A DNA stretch of 64,000 nucleotides from SG8-41 sp036555615 (GTDB lineage Bacteria; Pseudomonadota; Gammaproteobacteria; Burkholderiales; SG8-41). The stretch spans positions 1-64,000 of the forward strand of contig DATBKZ010000006.1 in the NCBI GenBank assembly GCA_036555615.1, read 5' to 3'. The notes beneath the pieces were generated by a model. It was given only the letters and a program-made list of their open reading frames with translations. It searched no databases and was not told where the DNA came from. Positions 51,184-59,747 of the stretch are shown here, one piece after another (position 1 is the stretch's first letter; each line of letters begins with the position of its first letter). Made by a program: the position numbers and the translations under genes.

Positions 51184-52762
51184 CTCCCCTTCCCCCTCAG
51201 GGGGAAGCGGGGGATGGGGGTGGTTCGCCGCTTGCGCACTCGTGCTGGTTGGCTCCGTGCACGCTGCGGAGCTCAAGATCGGGCTGTCGGCCGATGTCAC
51301 GACGATGGACCCGCACTTCGTCGCGGCGCAGCCCAATCTCACCGCGCAGCAGCACGTCTTCGATTCTCTGGTCCGGACCGATGAGAAGAGCCGCCCGGTC
51401 CCCGGGATCGCCACCTGGCGAACGCCGGATCCTCTCACCTGGGAATTCACGCTGCGCGAAGGTGTAAGGTTTCACGACGGGAGCGAGTTGACGACCGAGG
51501 ACGTCGTCTTCTCCCTCGAGCGGCCGTATTCCATCACCGGCAGCCCCGGTGGCTTCCAGACCTACGTGCGGCCGATCGTCGCGAAGGAGATCGTGGACCG
51601 CTATACCGTGAGGCTCAAGACCGCGGCGCCGTACGGGGCGCTGCTCCAGGACCTCGCGGAAGTCATGATCGTGTCGAAGCGGGCGGCCGCGCAGGCATCG
51701 GGGGAGGACTTCGACCGGGGTAAGGCGGCGATCGGCACCGGGCCCTTCAAGGTCGTGCGCTTCGTGCGCGGCAGCCGTATCGAGCTGACCAGGCACGATC
51801 AGTACTGGGGCGGGCGGCTGCCGTGGGAGAAAGTGACGCTCCTCATCCTGGCGAGCGACCCGGTGCGTACCGCGGCCCTGCTCTCCGGCCAGGTCGACGC
51901 CATCGAGCACGTTCCGACTGCGGACATCGCGAGACTGCGCAGGAACTCCGCGTTCCGGCTGGAGCAGACGGTATCCTGGCGCACGATCTTCCTGCACGTG
52001 GACCAGTCCCGCGACCGGCCGCCGGGCGTGGCATCCAGGACAGGCAGCGCGCTCGACAGAAATCCCTTAAAGGATGTGCGGGTGCGGCGCGCGCTGTCGA
52101 AAGCGATCAACCGCCAGGCCATTGCCGACCGCGTCATGGAAGGCCTGGCGCTTCCCGCCGCAAACGTCGTCTCGCCCAGCGTGTTCGGTCATAACCCCGC
52201 GGTGAAGCCCGAGCCGTATGACCCGGACGGCTCAGTGACGCTGCTGGCACAGGCGGGCTTTCCCGGCGGCTTTTCCGTGACGATCGGAACACCCAACAAC
52301 CGCTACATGAACGACGAACAGGTCGCGCAGACGGTCGCCCAGATGTTCTCGCGCGTCGGCGTCGCGACCAAGGTGGAAGCGATGCCATTGAGCGTGTACT
52401 TCGGAAGAGCGCGCAACCAGGAATTCGGCGTGGCGCTGCTCGGATGGGGCTCGCGCGCCGCCGACCTCGCGCTGCGCTCGCTCGCCGCCACCGCCGCTCC
52501 CGAAAAGGGCTACGGGGCGTGGAACTGGGGCGGCTATTCCAATCCCAGGCTCGACGCGCTCGTCGCCCGGTCACTCGGCACCGTGGACCCCGCGCAGCGC
52601 GAGGCGGTTGCGCGCGAGGCGGCGGCGCTGGCGGCTTCCGAGGTGGTGTTCATTCCCCTGCACTACCAGGTCGTCACGTGGGCCATGAAGCGCAACATCG
52701 CATACACTGCAAGGACGGACGAATTCACATTTGCCCACCACTTCCGCCCGGAGATGAAATAG
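51164..52762 (+). CDS. Peptide-type ABC transporter binding protein (family 5), copy 2
   Basis: 532 aa, a clear tandem paralogue of copy 1 (same TTMDPHF, WEFTLREGVRFHDGSEL, VRRALSKAINRQAIADRVMEG). The N-terminus is odd: MNSSPASSPSPSGGSGGW is encoded by a GC-rich palindromic element and has no basic residue before the hydrophobic core FAACALVLVGSVHA. Either the signal peptide still works with an uncharged n-region, or translation starts elsewhere. Confidence 0.85.
   Translation: MNSSPASSPSPSGGSGGWGWFAACALVLVGSVHAAELKIGLSADVTTMDPHFVAAQPNLTAQQHVFDSLVRTDEKSRPVPGIATWRTPDPLTWEFTLREGVRFHDGSELTTEDVVFSLERPYSITGSPGGFQTYVRPIVAKEIVDRYTVRLKTAAPYGALLQDLAEVMIVSKRAAAQASGEDFDRGKAAIGTGPFKVVRFVRGSRIELTRHDQYWGGRLPWEKVTLLILASDPVRTAALLSGQVDAIEHVPTADIARLRRNSAFRLEQTVSWRTIFLHVDQSRDRPPGVASRTGSALDRNPLKDVRVRRALSKAINRQAIADRVMEGLALPAANVVSPSVFGHNPAVKPEPYDPDGSVTLLAQAGFPGGFSVTIGTPNNRYMNDEQVAQTVAQMFSRVGVATKVEAMPLSVYFGRARNQEFGVALLGWGSRAADLALRSLAATAAPEKGYGAWNWGGYSNPRLDALVARSLGTVDPAQREAVAREAAALAASEVVFIPLHYQVVTWAMKRNIAYTARTDEFTFAHHFRPEMK
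51186..51222. repeat. REP-like palindrome at the start of binding protein 2
   Basis: CTTCCCCC-TCA-GGGGGAAG core at 51189-51207 followed by CGGGGGATGGGGG. Same family as the element in metG, opposite orientation. Confidence 0.75.
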
Positions 52763-52775
52763 GGATGAGGGATGA
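52762..52775. repeat. Two GGGATGA heptamers
   Basis: GGGATGA twice, overlapping the stop codon end of binding protein 2 and the start codon of the next permease. Same unit as the dnaE insertion. Confidence 0.6.
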
Positions 52776-53758
52776 CGGCGATGCTCGCTTTCGCCATTCG
52801 CCGCCTGCTTCAGAGCATCGCGGTCCTGTTCGTGATGTCGGCGCTGGTGTTCGTCGGCGTGTACGCGATCGGCAATCCGGTCGACATCCTCATCAACCCC
52901 CAGGCCGACCAGGCCGAGATCGCCGCCGCCACCCGGGCGCTCGGTCTCGACCAGCCACTGTGGCGGCAATACTGGACCTTCCTCGCCGGCGCGTTTGCCG
53001 GCGATCTCGGCAGGTCGTTCGCGGCAAATATTCCGGCGGTGCAACTGATCCTGGAGCGCATGCCGGCGACCCTCGAGCTGGCGCTCGCCGCCATGGTCAT
53101 CGCCGTCATCCTCGGCATCCCGCTCGGGCTCTGGGCGGGATTGAGGCCGGATTCCATTTCCGGCCGCGTGATCATGGCGGGCTCGATCCTCGGCTTTTCG
53201 CTGCCCACCTTCTGGGTCGGGCTCATGCTGATCATGGTGTTCTCGGTCTGGCTCGGATGGCTGCCGCCCACCGGCCGCGGCGAGACCGTCCAGGCGCTCG
53301 GCGTGACGGTGAGCTTCCTCACCGGGGACGGCTTGAAGCACCTCTTCATGCCCGCGCTGAACCTCGCTCTGTTCAAGCTTTCCCTGCTGATCCGCCTGAC
53401 ACGCGCCGGAACGCGCGAGGCGCTCGCGCAGGATTACGTCCGGTTCGCGCGCGCCAAGGGGCTGTCGATGGAGCGCGTCGTGCGGGTGCACGTCCTGAAG
53501 AACATCATGATTCCGATCGTGACCGTGACCGGCCTCGAGTTCGGCTCGTTGATCGCCTTTGCCATCGTCACCGAGACCATTTTCGCGTGGCCGGGAATGG
53601 GCAAGCTCCTGATCGACTCGATCAACGTGCTCGACCGGCCGGTGATCGTGGCCTACCTGCTGATCATCGTGCTCGTCTTCGTGGTGATCAATCTCATCGT
53701 GGATCTCGCGTACACGGCGCTCGATCCGCGCGTCCGGCTGACGGGCCGCTCCGCGTAA
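52772..53758 (+). CDS. DppB-type ABC permease
   Basis: 328 aa, six helices, type-I peptide/nickel permease. Usual start MLAFAIRRLLQSIAVLFVMSALVF, GLDQPLWRQYWTFLAGAFAGDLGRSF, and EAA loop EALAQDYVRFARAKGLS. ATG 52781 is an alternative start. Preceded by two GGGATGA heptamers. Confidence 0.92.
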   Translation: MTAMLAFAIRRLLQSIAVLFVMSALVFVGVYAIGNPVDILINPQADQAEIAAATRALGLDQPLWRQYWTFLAGAFAGDLGRSFAANIPAVQLILERMPATLELALAAMVIAVILGIPLGLWAGLRPDSISGRVIMAGSILGFSLPTFWVGLMLIMVFSVWLGWLPPTGRGETVQALGVTVSFLTGDGLKHLFMPALNLALFKLSLLIRLTRAGTREALAQDYVRFARAKGLSMERVVRVHVLKNIMIPIVTVTGLEFGSLIAFAIVTETIFAWPGMGKLLIDSINVLDRPVIVAYLLIIVLVFVVINLIVDLAYTALDPRVRLTGRSA

Positions 53759-53782
53759 CGGACCCGCCGCTGACCGGGTGTC

Positions 53783-54676
53783 ATGCAGCTCGTCCACGCG
53801 CCATTCAGGGACTTCACGACGGGCTTCGTGCGCGACCGCATCGCGGTCCTCGCGCTGGCGTTGCTGGTCGTGATTCTTTCTGCGGCGGTATTTGCCCCCG
53901 TCATCTCGCCGCAGGATCCGTACAACCTCGCGCGCCTCGACATCCTCGACTCCAAGCTCGCGCCGGGCGCGAAGGCGGGGGCAGGCTTCACTTTCTGGCT
54001 CGGCAGCGACGACCAGGGCCGCGACATGTTCTCCGCCATCCTCTACGGGTTGCGCATCAGCTTGGGCGTGGGCGTGCTCTCGACGGTCGTCGCGCTCGCG
54101 CTCGGCATGGCGATCGGGCTCATTTCGGCATATGCGGGGGGCTGGCTCGACAGCCTGATCATGCGGCTCGTGGACCTGCAGCTCTCGTTTCCGTCGATCC
54201 TGATCGCGCTGGTGCTCCTCGCCGTCGTGGGACAGGGCGTGGACAAGATCGTGATCGCGCTCATCACCGTTCAGTGGGCCTATTACGCGCGCACGGTGCG
54301 CGGCACGGCGCTCGCCGAGAAGCGCCGGGAATACGTGGACGCCGCGCGGGTGATGGCGTTCAGCGCCCGCCGCATCGTGTTCCGCCACATCCTGCCGAAC
54401 GTGCTGCCGCCGCTGATCGTGGTTGCCACCGTGCAGGTCGCGCATGCGATCGCGCTCGAGGCCACGCTCTCCTTCCTTGGCCTCGGCATGCCGATCACTT
54501 CGCCGTCGCTCGGGCTTCTCATCTCGAACGGCTTCGCCCATCTCCTTTCGGGGCGATACTGGATCAGCTTCTTTCCCGGCCTTGCACTGCTCGTCACCAT
54601 CGTCGCCATCAACCTCGTAGGCGACCGGCTGCGCGATGTCCTGAATCCAAGGCTGGCAAGCCATTACGCGCCGTGA
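53783..54676 (+). CDS. DppC-type ABC permease
   Basis: 297 aa. The long N-terminal segment FRDFTTGFVRDRIAVLALALLVVILSAAVFAPVI, LGSDDQGRDMFSAILYGLRISLGVG and the EAA loop AEKRREYVDAARVMAFSARRI are typical. It is the last gene of the importer block; no DppD/DppF ATPase gene follows, so the importer must borrow ATPases encoded elsewhere. Confidence 0.92.
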   Translation: MQLVHAPFRDFTTGFVRDRIAVLALALLVVILSAAVFAPVISPQDPYNLARLDILDSKLAPGAKAGAGFTFWLGSDDQGRDMFSAILYGLRISLGVGVLSTVVALALGMAIGLISAYAGGWLDSLIMRLVDLQLSFPSILIALVLLAVVGQGVDKIVIALITVQWAYYARTVRGTALAEKRREYVDAARVMAFSARRIVFRHILPNVLPPLIVVATVQVAHAIALEATLSFLGLGMPITSPSLGLLISNGFAHLLSGRYWISFFPGLALLVTIVAINLVGDRLRDVLNPRLASHYAP

Positions 54677-54746
54677 CGGATGGATTTCACACGGCGCAGA
54701 AGATCATCATCGCGACCGTGACGCGCATCACGCGCTCGCTTTCCCA

Positions 54747-54779
54747 GTTAATGGTCAGTTAATTCGGGCTGGCTAGCAT
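54747..54779 (+). promoter_or_regulatory. PmrA/QseB-type direct-repeat box and -10 of the two-component operon
   Basis: GTTAAT, GGTCA, GTTAAT, 10 nt, then TAGCAT. Same half-site, period and -10 distance as the box at 43301-43333. The predicted start lies within a few nt of the ATG at 54788, implying a nearly leaderless mRNA. Confidence 0.65.
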
Positions 54780-54787
54780 CCCCGGCC

Positions 54788-55408
54788 ATGATTACCGGGG
54801 TCCAGCTCGTCCAGACCGGTGTGCGCACGGCGCGGCTGCGTGCAGTGAAACCACTCCTCGAGCCCGTGCACTGTGCGCATCCCGCGCGTGCGGCATTCGA
54901 GCACTTCATCGCCGCGCGCTTCGGCCGCGCCTACGGCGCGCGCGTGACGCATTTTCTGCCCCATCTCCTCGGCGTTCGCGACGGCCTTGCCCGCTGGCAG
55001 GCAGCCGCGGGCTATGCCGCGGCCGGCGTACAAGCCCTGTTTCTCGAGCAGTACCTCGACGGGCCGATCGAGCTCACGCTTGCCGCCACCCTCGGCCGGC
55101 CGGTGGCCCGCGCGGGCATCGTGGAAGTCGGCAATCTCGCCGCGATCTCCGCGGGGATGGCACGCGCGTTGATCCCCCTCCTCGCGCGTCATCTGCACCG
55201 CCTGGGCTACCGGTGGGTGGCGTTCACGGCAACACGAGCGCTGCGCAATACCTTTCACCATTTGGGCTTGAGGCCGCTGCGGCTCACCCGCGCCGACCCC
55301 GCGCGTCTCGCCGATGGCGGCGCGAGCTGGGGCACCTACTATGACCACGACCCGGTCGTAATGGCCGGCAGGATCTCGCTCGGACTGCACGCGGGCGAGC
55401 ACGCGTGA
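54788..55408 (+). CDS. Thermostable-hemolysin-family protein, GNAT-like
   Basis: 206 aa. The segments FIAARFGRAYGARVTHFLPHLLGVRDG, AAAGYAAAGVQALFLEQYLDGPIE and VEVGNLAAISAGMARALIPLL match the T_hemolysin family, named after a Vibrio haemolysin but of unproven activity. The end GYRWVAFTATRALRNTFHHLGL resembles acyl-CoA N-acyltransferases, so I infer an acyltransferase-like fold. No signal peptide. First gene of the operon; its stop overlaps the next ATG. Confidence 0.75.
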   Translation: MITGVQLVQTGVRTARLRAVKPLLEPVHCAHPARAAFEHFIAARFGRAYGARVTHFLPHLLGVRDGLARWQAAAGYAAAGVQALFLEQYLDGPIELTLAATLGRPVARAGIVEVGNLAAISAGMARALIPLLARHLHRLGYRWVAFTATRALRNTFHHLGLRPLRLTRADPARLADGGASWGTYYDHDPVVMAGRISLGLHAGEHA

Positions 55409-57519
55409 TGCTCGGAACCGTCAACGCTCAGGCGCTCAAGGAGCGCGTCAAGCGCCTCGCGCGCGCCCTCACCCGCGCACGTCCGCGTGTCATCGGGCTG
55501 CTTGCCGACAACGGCTTTGAATGGCTCGCCGCCGATCTCGCTGCGGAGCGTGCCGGCGTTGCCCTCGTGCCGCTGCCGGCGTTCTTCACGCCCGCACAGC
55601 TGCGGCACGTGGCCGCAGCGAGCGCAATGGATGCGCTGTTCGCCGACTCGCCCGAAGTGGCCCGCGACCTCGGCTTCGGCGCGCCCGGCTCCATCGAGGG
55701 CAGCACGCTGGGGTGGTTCCGGCGCGATGTGGATCCGGTCGCTCTGCCCGAAGGGACCACCAAGATCACCTTCACCTCCGGTACCACCGGCACGCCCAAG
55801 GGGGTGTGCCTCGGCGCCGCTCAACAGCAGGCGCTTGCACGCTCGCTCGAGCAGGCAATCCGCCCGCTTGGCCTCATGCGGCAATTGTGCCTGCTGCCGT
55901 TGCCGGTGCTGCTCGAAAACGTTGCGGGCGCGCGCACGTCCCTGCTCTCGGGCGCCGAGTGCATCGTGCCGCCGCTCGCGGAGACCGGCGTCAGCGGGTC
56001 GACCGGCTTCGATCCACTCACCTGCCTGGCGGCGATCGAGCGCTGGCGGGCCGAAAGCGTGATCCTGCTGCCGCAGATGCTGCTCGCGCTCACCGCGGCG
56101 CTGGAAGCGGGCGCACGGCGTCCCACGCGGCTGCGCTTTGCAGCGGTGGGTGGCGCCAAGGTGGCGCCGGCCCTCCTCGAGCGGGCGCGTGCCGCGGGCC
56201 TGCCCGCATATGAAGGCTACGGCCTGACGGAATGCGGATCGGTCGTGGCGCTCAACGTGCCGGGCGCGGACCGGCCCGGGAGCGTGGGCCGCCCACTGGC
56301 GCACAACGAGGTGCGCATCGCCGCGGACGGGGAGATCCTGGTTTCGGGCAACGGCTGCCTCGGCTATCTGGACGGCAGCGAGGCTGCCCCGGTGGGCCCA
56401 TGGATTGCGACCGGCGACCTCGGGCGCCTCGCCAGCGACGGTTTCCTGTACGTCGAAGGGCGGCGTAAACACGTCCTGATCACCTCCTTCGGGCGCAACG
56501 TCGCGCCGGAGTGGCCGGAGGCCGAGCTCGCCGCTGGCGGCGCTATCGTCCAGGCCGCCGTGTTCGGCGAGGCGCGGCCGCGCCTGTGCGCCGTAGTCGT
56601 GCCGAGTTCCGCCGCCATGACCGAAGCCGCGATCGATGCGGAGGTGAGCCGGGCCAACCGGCGCCTGCCCGACTACGCGCAAGTCGGGTTCTGGGTCCGC
56701 GCGGAGGAGCCATTCAGCGCCGCGAATGGCCTGGCGACGACGAACGGCCGCATCCGCCGCGATGCTGTGTGGTCGCGTTATGGCGCGCGTCTCGAAGCGC
56801 TGCACCCGGCCGCTCAGACTGGCGTGGCGCCGGGCCGGATGCCGTTCTTCGACGAGTTGGAGCGCCGCACCGCCGTCGAGCGCGAAGCGCTCTTTGCGAT
56901 CCCCGTCATACAGGATTGCCTGGCCGGCCGCGTGACGCGGGAGCAGTACCTGGAGTTTCTCACGCAGGCCTACCACCATGTGAAGCACACCGTGCCGCTG
57001 CTCATGGCGTGCGGCGCGCGCGTGCAGGAGACGCACGCCTGGATGCGTGGCGCTATCGCGCACTACATCGCGGAAGAGTCCGGCCATGAGGAGTGGATCC
57101 TGAATGACATCGCGGCCGCAGGCGGCGATGCGGACGCGGTGCGCGCGTCGGCTCCCGGGCGGGCCGCGGAGCTCCTGGTCGCCTACGTCTACGATTACAT
57201 CGCGCGGCGCAACCCCGTGGGCTTCTTCGGGATGGTGCACGTGCTCGAAGGCACCAGCCAAGCGCTCGCCACCCGCGCCGCGCAGACGATGCGCGTGAGC
57301 CTGCGCCTGCCACCGGAGGCCTTCACCTACCTCTCCTCACACGGCACGCTCGACCAGGAGCATGTCCGCTTCTTCGCCGGGCTCATGAACCGCCTCGACG
57401 CGTCCGCCGACCGCGACGCCGTCACGCACGTGGCACGCACGGTGTTCCGCCTTTACGGCGACATATTCCGCGATCTGCCGGGCCACGGTTCGACGGCCCG
57501 CGAACGGGAGGCGGCGTGA
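55408..57519 (+). CDS. Acyl-adenylating enzyme fused to a haem-oxygenase-like diiron (TenA/PqqC-type) domain
   Basis: 703 aa. Residues 1-465 are an ANL-type adenylating domain: TFTSGTTGTPKG, YEGYGLTECGSV, ATGDLGRLASDGFLYVEGRRK. The catalytic Lys of the last motif is replaced: NGLATTNGRIRRDAV has Arg where SGK is usual. Residues about 480-700 form a helical haem-oxygenase-like domain with candidate iron ligands in YIAEESGHEEW, MVHVLEG and HGTLDQEHVRFF. Such domains (UndA-like) oxidise or decarboxylate small acids. Fusion suggests an acid is activated and then oxidised. The preceding stop and this ATG share a base; GTG 55405 is possible. Confidence 0.8.
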   Translation: MLGTVNAQALKERVKRLARALTRARPRVIGLLADNGFEWLAADLAAERAGVALVPLPAFFTPAQLRHVAAASAMDALFADSPEVARDLGFGAPGSIEGSTLGWFRRDVDPVALPEGTTKITFTSGTTGTPKGVCLGAAQQQALARSLEQAIRPLGLMRQLCLLPLPVLLENVAGARTSLLSGAECIVPPLAETGVSGSTGFDPLTCLAAIERWRAESVILLPQMLLALTAALEAGARRPTRLRFAAVGGAKVAPALLERARAAGLPAYEGYGLTECGSVVALNVPGADRPGSVGRPLAHNEVRIAADGEILVSGNGCLGYLDGSEAAPVGPWIATGDLGRLASDGFLYVEGRRKHVLITSFGRNVAPEWPEAELAAGGAIVQAAVFGEARPRLCAVVVPSSAAMTEAAIDAEVSRANRRLPDYAQVGFWVRAEEPFSAANGLATTNGRIRRDAVWSRYGARLEALHPAAQTGVAPGRMPFFDELERRTAVEREALFAIPVIQDCLAGRVTREQYLEFLTQAYHHVKHTVPLLMACGARVQETHAWMRGAIAHYIAEESGHEEWILNDIAAAGGDADAVRASAPGRAAELLVAYVYDYIARRNPVGFFGMVHVLEGTSQALATRAAQTMRVSLRLPPEAFTYLSSHGTLDQEHVRFFAGLMNRLDASADRDAVTHVARTVFRLYGDIFRDLPGHGSTAREREAA

Positions 57520-58349
57520 ACCCCCCGCGCTATCGCGCCGTGCTCACGGGCGCGACCGGCGGCATCGGCCGGGCGATGGCCCTGCGTCTTGCGCCCTTGT
57601 GCGAGTCGCTGCTGCTCGTCGGACGTGGCAGTGCGGCGCTCGCCGCGCTGGTGCGCGAGATCGAGGCCGCCGGCGGCCGCGCGCGCGCGGTGCCCGCGGA
57701 CCTGACCACCGCCGCCGGGCGGGAAGCGGTGCTGCGGGCGGCGACCGAAACGCGCGCCGGCATCAATTTGCTGGTCAACAACGCAGGCGTGGGCGAGTTC
57801 GCGTGGCTCGCCGACCAGGACGACGCGGCATTGGAGCGCATCGTGTGCCTCAACGTGCTCGCGCCGATGCAACTGACGCGCCGCCTGCTGCCACTATTGC
57901 TGGCGCAGCCCGCGGCGCACATCGTCAACGTCGGCTCGATTTTCGGCTACCTCGGCTACCCTGGCCACACGGCCTACAGCGCGAGCAAATTCGCGCTGCG
58001 CGGCTTCAGCGAGGCACTGCGGCGGGAGCTCGCCGACGGCCCGGTGCGGGTCACCTACTTCGCGCCGCGGGCAACGCGGACGGCAATGAACGGCGCGGCG
58101 ATGTGCGCGCTCAACGCGGAGCTCGGCATCGCGATGGACCCGCCCGAGGTGGTAGCGGCAGCGCTCGTCGAGCTGCTGGAAAGGCCGGCGCGCGAGCGCC
58201 CCCTCGGCATGCCCGAGCGCCTCTTTGCCCGCCTGAACCAGATCGTGCCGGGGCTGGTCGACCGCGCGTTGCTGCGCCGGCTCCCCGTCATCAGGCGCCA
58301 TGCGCGCAGCAGCAGCCCTCAACCCACTTCCCAGGGAGTAAACATATGA
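57516..58349 (+). CDS. Short-chain dehydrogenase/reductase
   Basis: 277 aa classical SDR: TGATGGIGRAMA for NAD(P), NNAGVG, Ser in VNVGSIFGYLG, catalytic YSASK. The start is GTG overlapping the previous stop by 4 nt, and the stop overlaps the next ATG by 4 nt, so translation is coupled on both sides. Probably reduces or oxidises the product of the fused enzyme. The C-terminal 60 residues are basic and may touch membranes. Confidence 0.87.
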   Translation: MNPPRYRAVLTGATGGIGRAMALRLAPLCESLLLVGRGSAALAALVREIEAAGGRARAVPADLTTAAGREAVLRAATETRAGINLLVNNAGVGEFAWLADQDDAALERIVCLNVLAPMQLTRRLLPLLLAQPAAHIVNVGSIFGYLGYPGHTAYSASKFALRGFSEALRRELADGPVRVTYFAPRATRTAMNGAAMCALNAELGIAMDPPEVVAAALVELLERPARERPLGMPERLFARLNQIVPGLVDRALLRRLPVIRRHARSSSPQPTSQGVNI

Positions 58350-58990
58350 GCATGCGACTCCGTACCATTCTTGCCGTCACCTGCGCCGCGCTCCTTGCGG
58401 CGCCGCTCGCCCGCGCCGGCGTCGAGGACGACGTGCGCGCGCTGCAGCAGGAATGGGAGCAAATCAAGTACCGCAGACCGGCAGCCGAGCACGAGAAGGC
58501 CTACCAGGCGCTTGCCGCAACCGCGGCGGGCGTACGCGCAAAGTACTCCAGTCGCGCCGAGCCCGAGATCTGGTACGGGATCATCGTGGCAAGCTACGCC
58601 GGCGCGAAGGGCGGCTTCGGCGCCTTGTCGCTCGCCAAGGACGCGAAGGCAGCGCTGGAACATGCCCTGCAGCTCGATGCCAAGGCGCTCTCGGGCTCGG
58701 CGTACACCAGCCTGGGATCGCTCTATTACCAGGTGCCGGGCTGGCCGATCGGCTTCGGCGACAACGACAAGGCCCGCGAGCTGCTGGACAAGGCGCTGGC
58801 GTTGAACCCGTACGGCATCGACCCGAATTATTTTCTGGGCGACTATCTCTACCGGCAGCGCGACTACGACGGCGCGCGCAAGGCGCTCGAGCGCGCGCTG
58901 AAGGCGCCGGCGCGCCCCGACCGGCCGCTCGCGGATGAAGGGCGGCGCGCGGAAATCAAGGCGCTGCTTGCGAAGCTGCCCGCGCAGTAG
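58346..58990 (+). CDS. Exported TPR protein
   Basis: 214 aa with a signal peptide (LAVTCAALLAAPLARAG). The mature protein has TPR-like helices in ALEHALQLDAKALSGSAYTSLGSLYYQ and ARELLDKALALNPYGIDPNYFLGDYLYRQRDYDGARKALE. No enzymatic motif. GGGAG precedes the ATG. Likely a periplasmic assembly or sensing partner of the operon. The response-regulator gene follows after 55 nt. Confidence 0.75.
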   Translation: MSMRLRTILAVTCAALLAAPLARAGVEDDVRALQQEWEQIKYRRPAAEHEKAYQALAATAAGVRAKYSSRAEPEIWYGIIVASYAGAKGGFGALSLAKDAKAALEHALQLDAKALSGSAYTSLGSLYYQVPGWPIGFGDNDKARELLDKALALNPYGIDPNYFLGDYLYRQRDYDGARKALERALKAPARPDRPLADEGRRAEIKALLAKLPAQ

Positions 58991-59045
58991 GCGCGCGGCG
59001 CCGGCCGTTGAACGCCGGCCGGCGCCGGAGTATCCTCGCGCCGAC

Positions 59046-59723
59046 GTGCGCATACTCCTGGTCGAAGACGACGAGCTGCTCGGCGCGGGGATCCGCGACG
59101 CGCTCGATCGTGCGCGGTACACGGTCGAGTGGGTGACCGACGGGCGCCACGCTCTGGCAGCGCTCCGTGCAGGCACCTTCGACCTCGTGCTCCTCGATCT
59201 CGGGCTGCCCGGAATGGACGGAATCGAGGTGCTGCGCAGCCTGCGCGCGAGCGGCGCCACGACGCCGGTGCTGGTGTTGAGCGCGCGCGATACCCCGCCG
59301 CAGCGCGTGCTCGGACTGGACGCCGGCGCCGACGACTACCTGGTGAAACCATTTGACGTCGACGAGCTGCTGGCGCGCGTGCGCGTTCTGCGGCGCCGCA
59401 ACCGGGGCGCCGCGGTGAACGTGATCGAGCACGGCTGCCTGCGGCTCGATCCGGCATCGCATTCGGTGACGTGCGAGGGCCGCGCCGTGCCCCTGCAGCG
59501 GCGGGAATACATGCTGCTGGAAAAGCTCCTGCAGAGCGCCGGGCAGGTGCTGTCCCGCGCCCAGCTGGAGGAGTCGGTATACGGCTGGGACGGCGGCGTC
59601 GAAAGCAATTCGCTCGACGTGCACATTCACCGCCTCCGCCGCAAGCTCTACCCCGAGGTCATTCGCACGGTGCGCGGCGTCGGCTACATCATCGACCCGG
59701 CGCCGCCGGCGCGCGCGGACTAG
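59046..59723 (+). CDS. OmpR-family response regulator, QseB/PmrA type
   Basis: 225 aa. Receiver domain 1-115: acidic pocket VEDDE, phospho-Asp in LVLLDLGLPGMDG near residue 51, Thr/Ser in VLSARD, Lys in DDYLVKPFD. C-terminal winged helix with QRREYMLLEKLLQSAGQVLSRAQLEESVYGW and the recognition region SNSLDVHIHRLRRKL, which is typical of QseB/PmrA/BasR regulators. The GTG at 59046 gives the natural start VRILLVEDD. Regulators of this class bind TTAA-type repeats with an 11-bp period, as found upstream of this operon. Confidence 0.92.
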   Translation: MRILLVEDDELLGAGIRDALDRARYTVEWVTDGRHALAALRAGTFDLVLLDLGLPGMDGIEVLRSLRASGATTPVLVLSARDTPPQRVLGLDAGADDYLVKPFDVDELLARVRVLRRRNRGAAVNVIEHGCLRLDPASHSVTCEGRAVPLQRREYMLLEKLLQSAGQVLSRAQLEESVYGWDGGVESNSLDVHIHRLRRKLYPEVIRTVRGVGYIIDPAPPARAD

Positions 59724-59747
59724 GGCCCCGCTCCCGGCCGGCCCGCG

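Noticed and set aside
52571..54664. 697-aa minus-strand ORF over the DppB and DppC genes
   Set aside because: Shadow ORF rich in His/Asp/Arg opposite hydrophobic membrane genes.
55339..57261. 640-aa minus-strand ORF opposite the adenylating-diiron gene
   Set aside because: No recognisable motif; the plus-strand frame has full ANL motifs.
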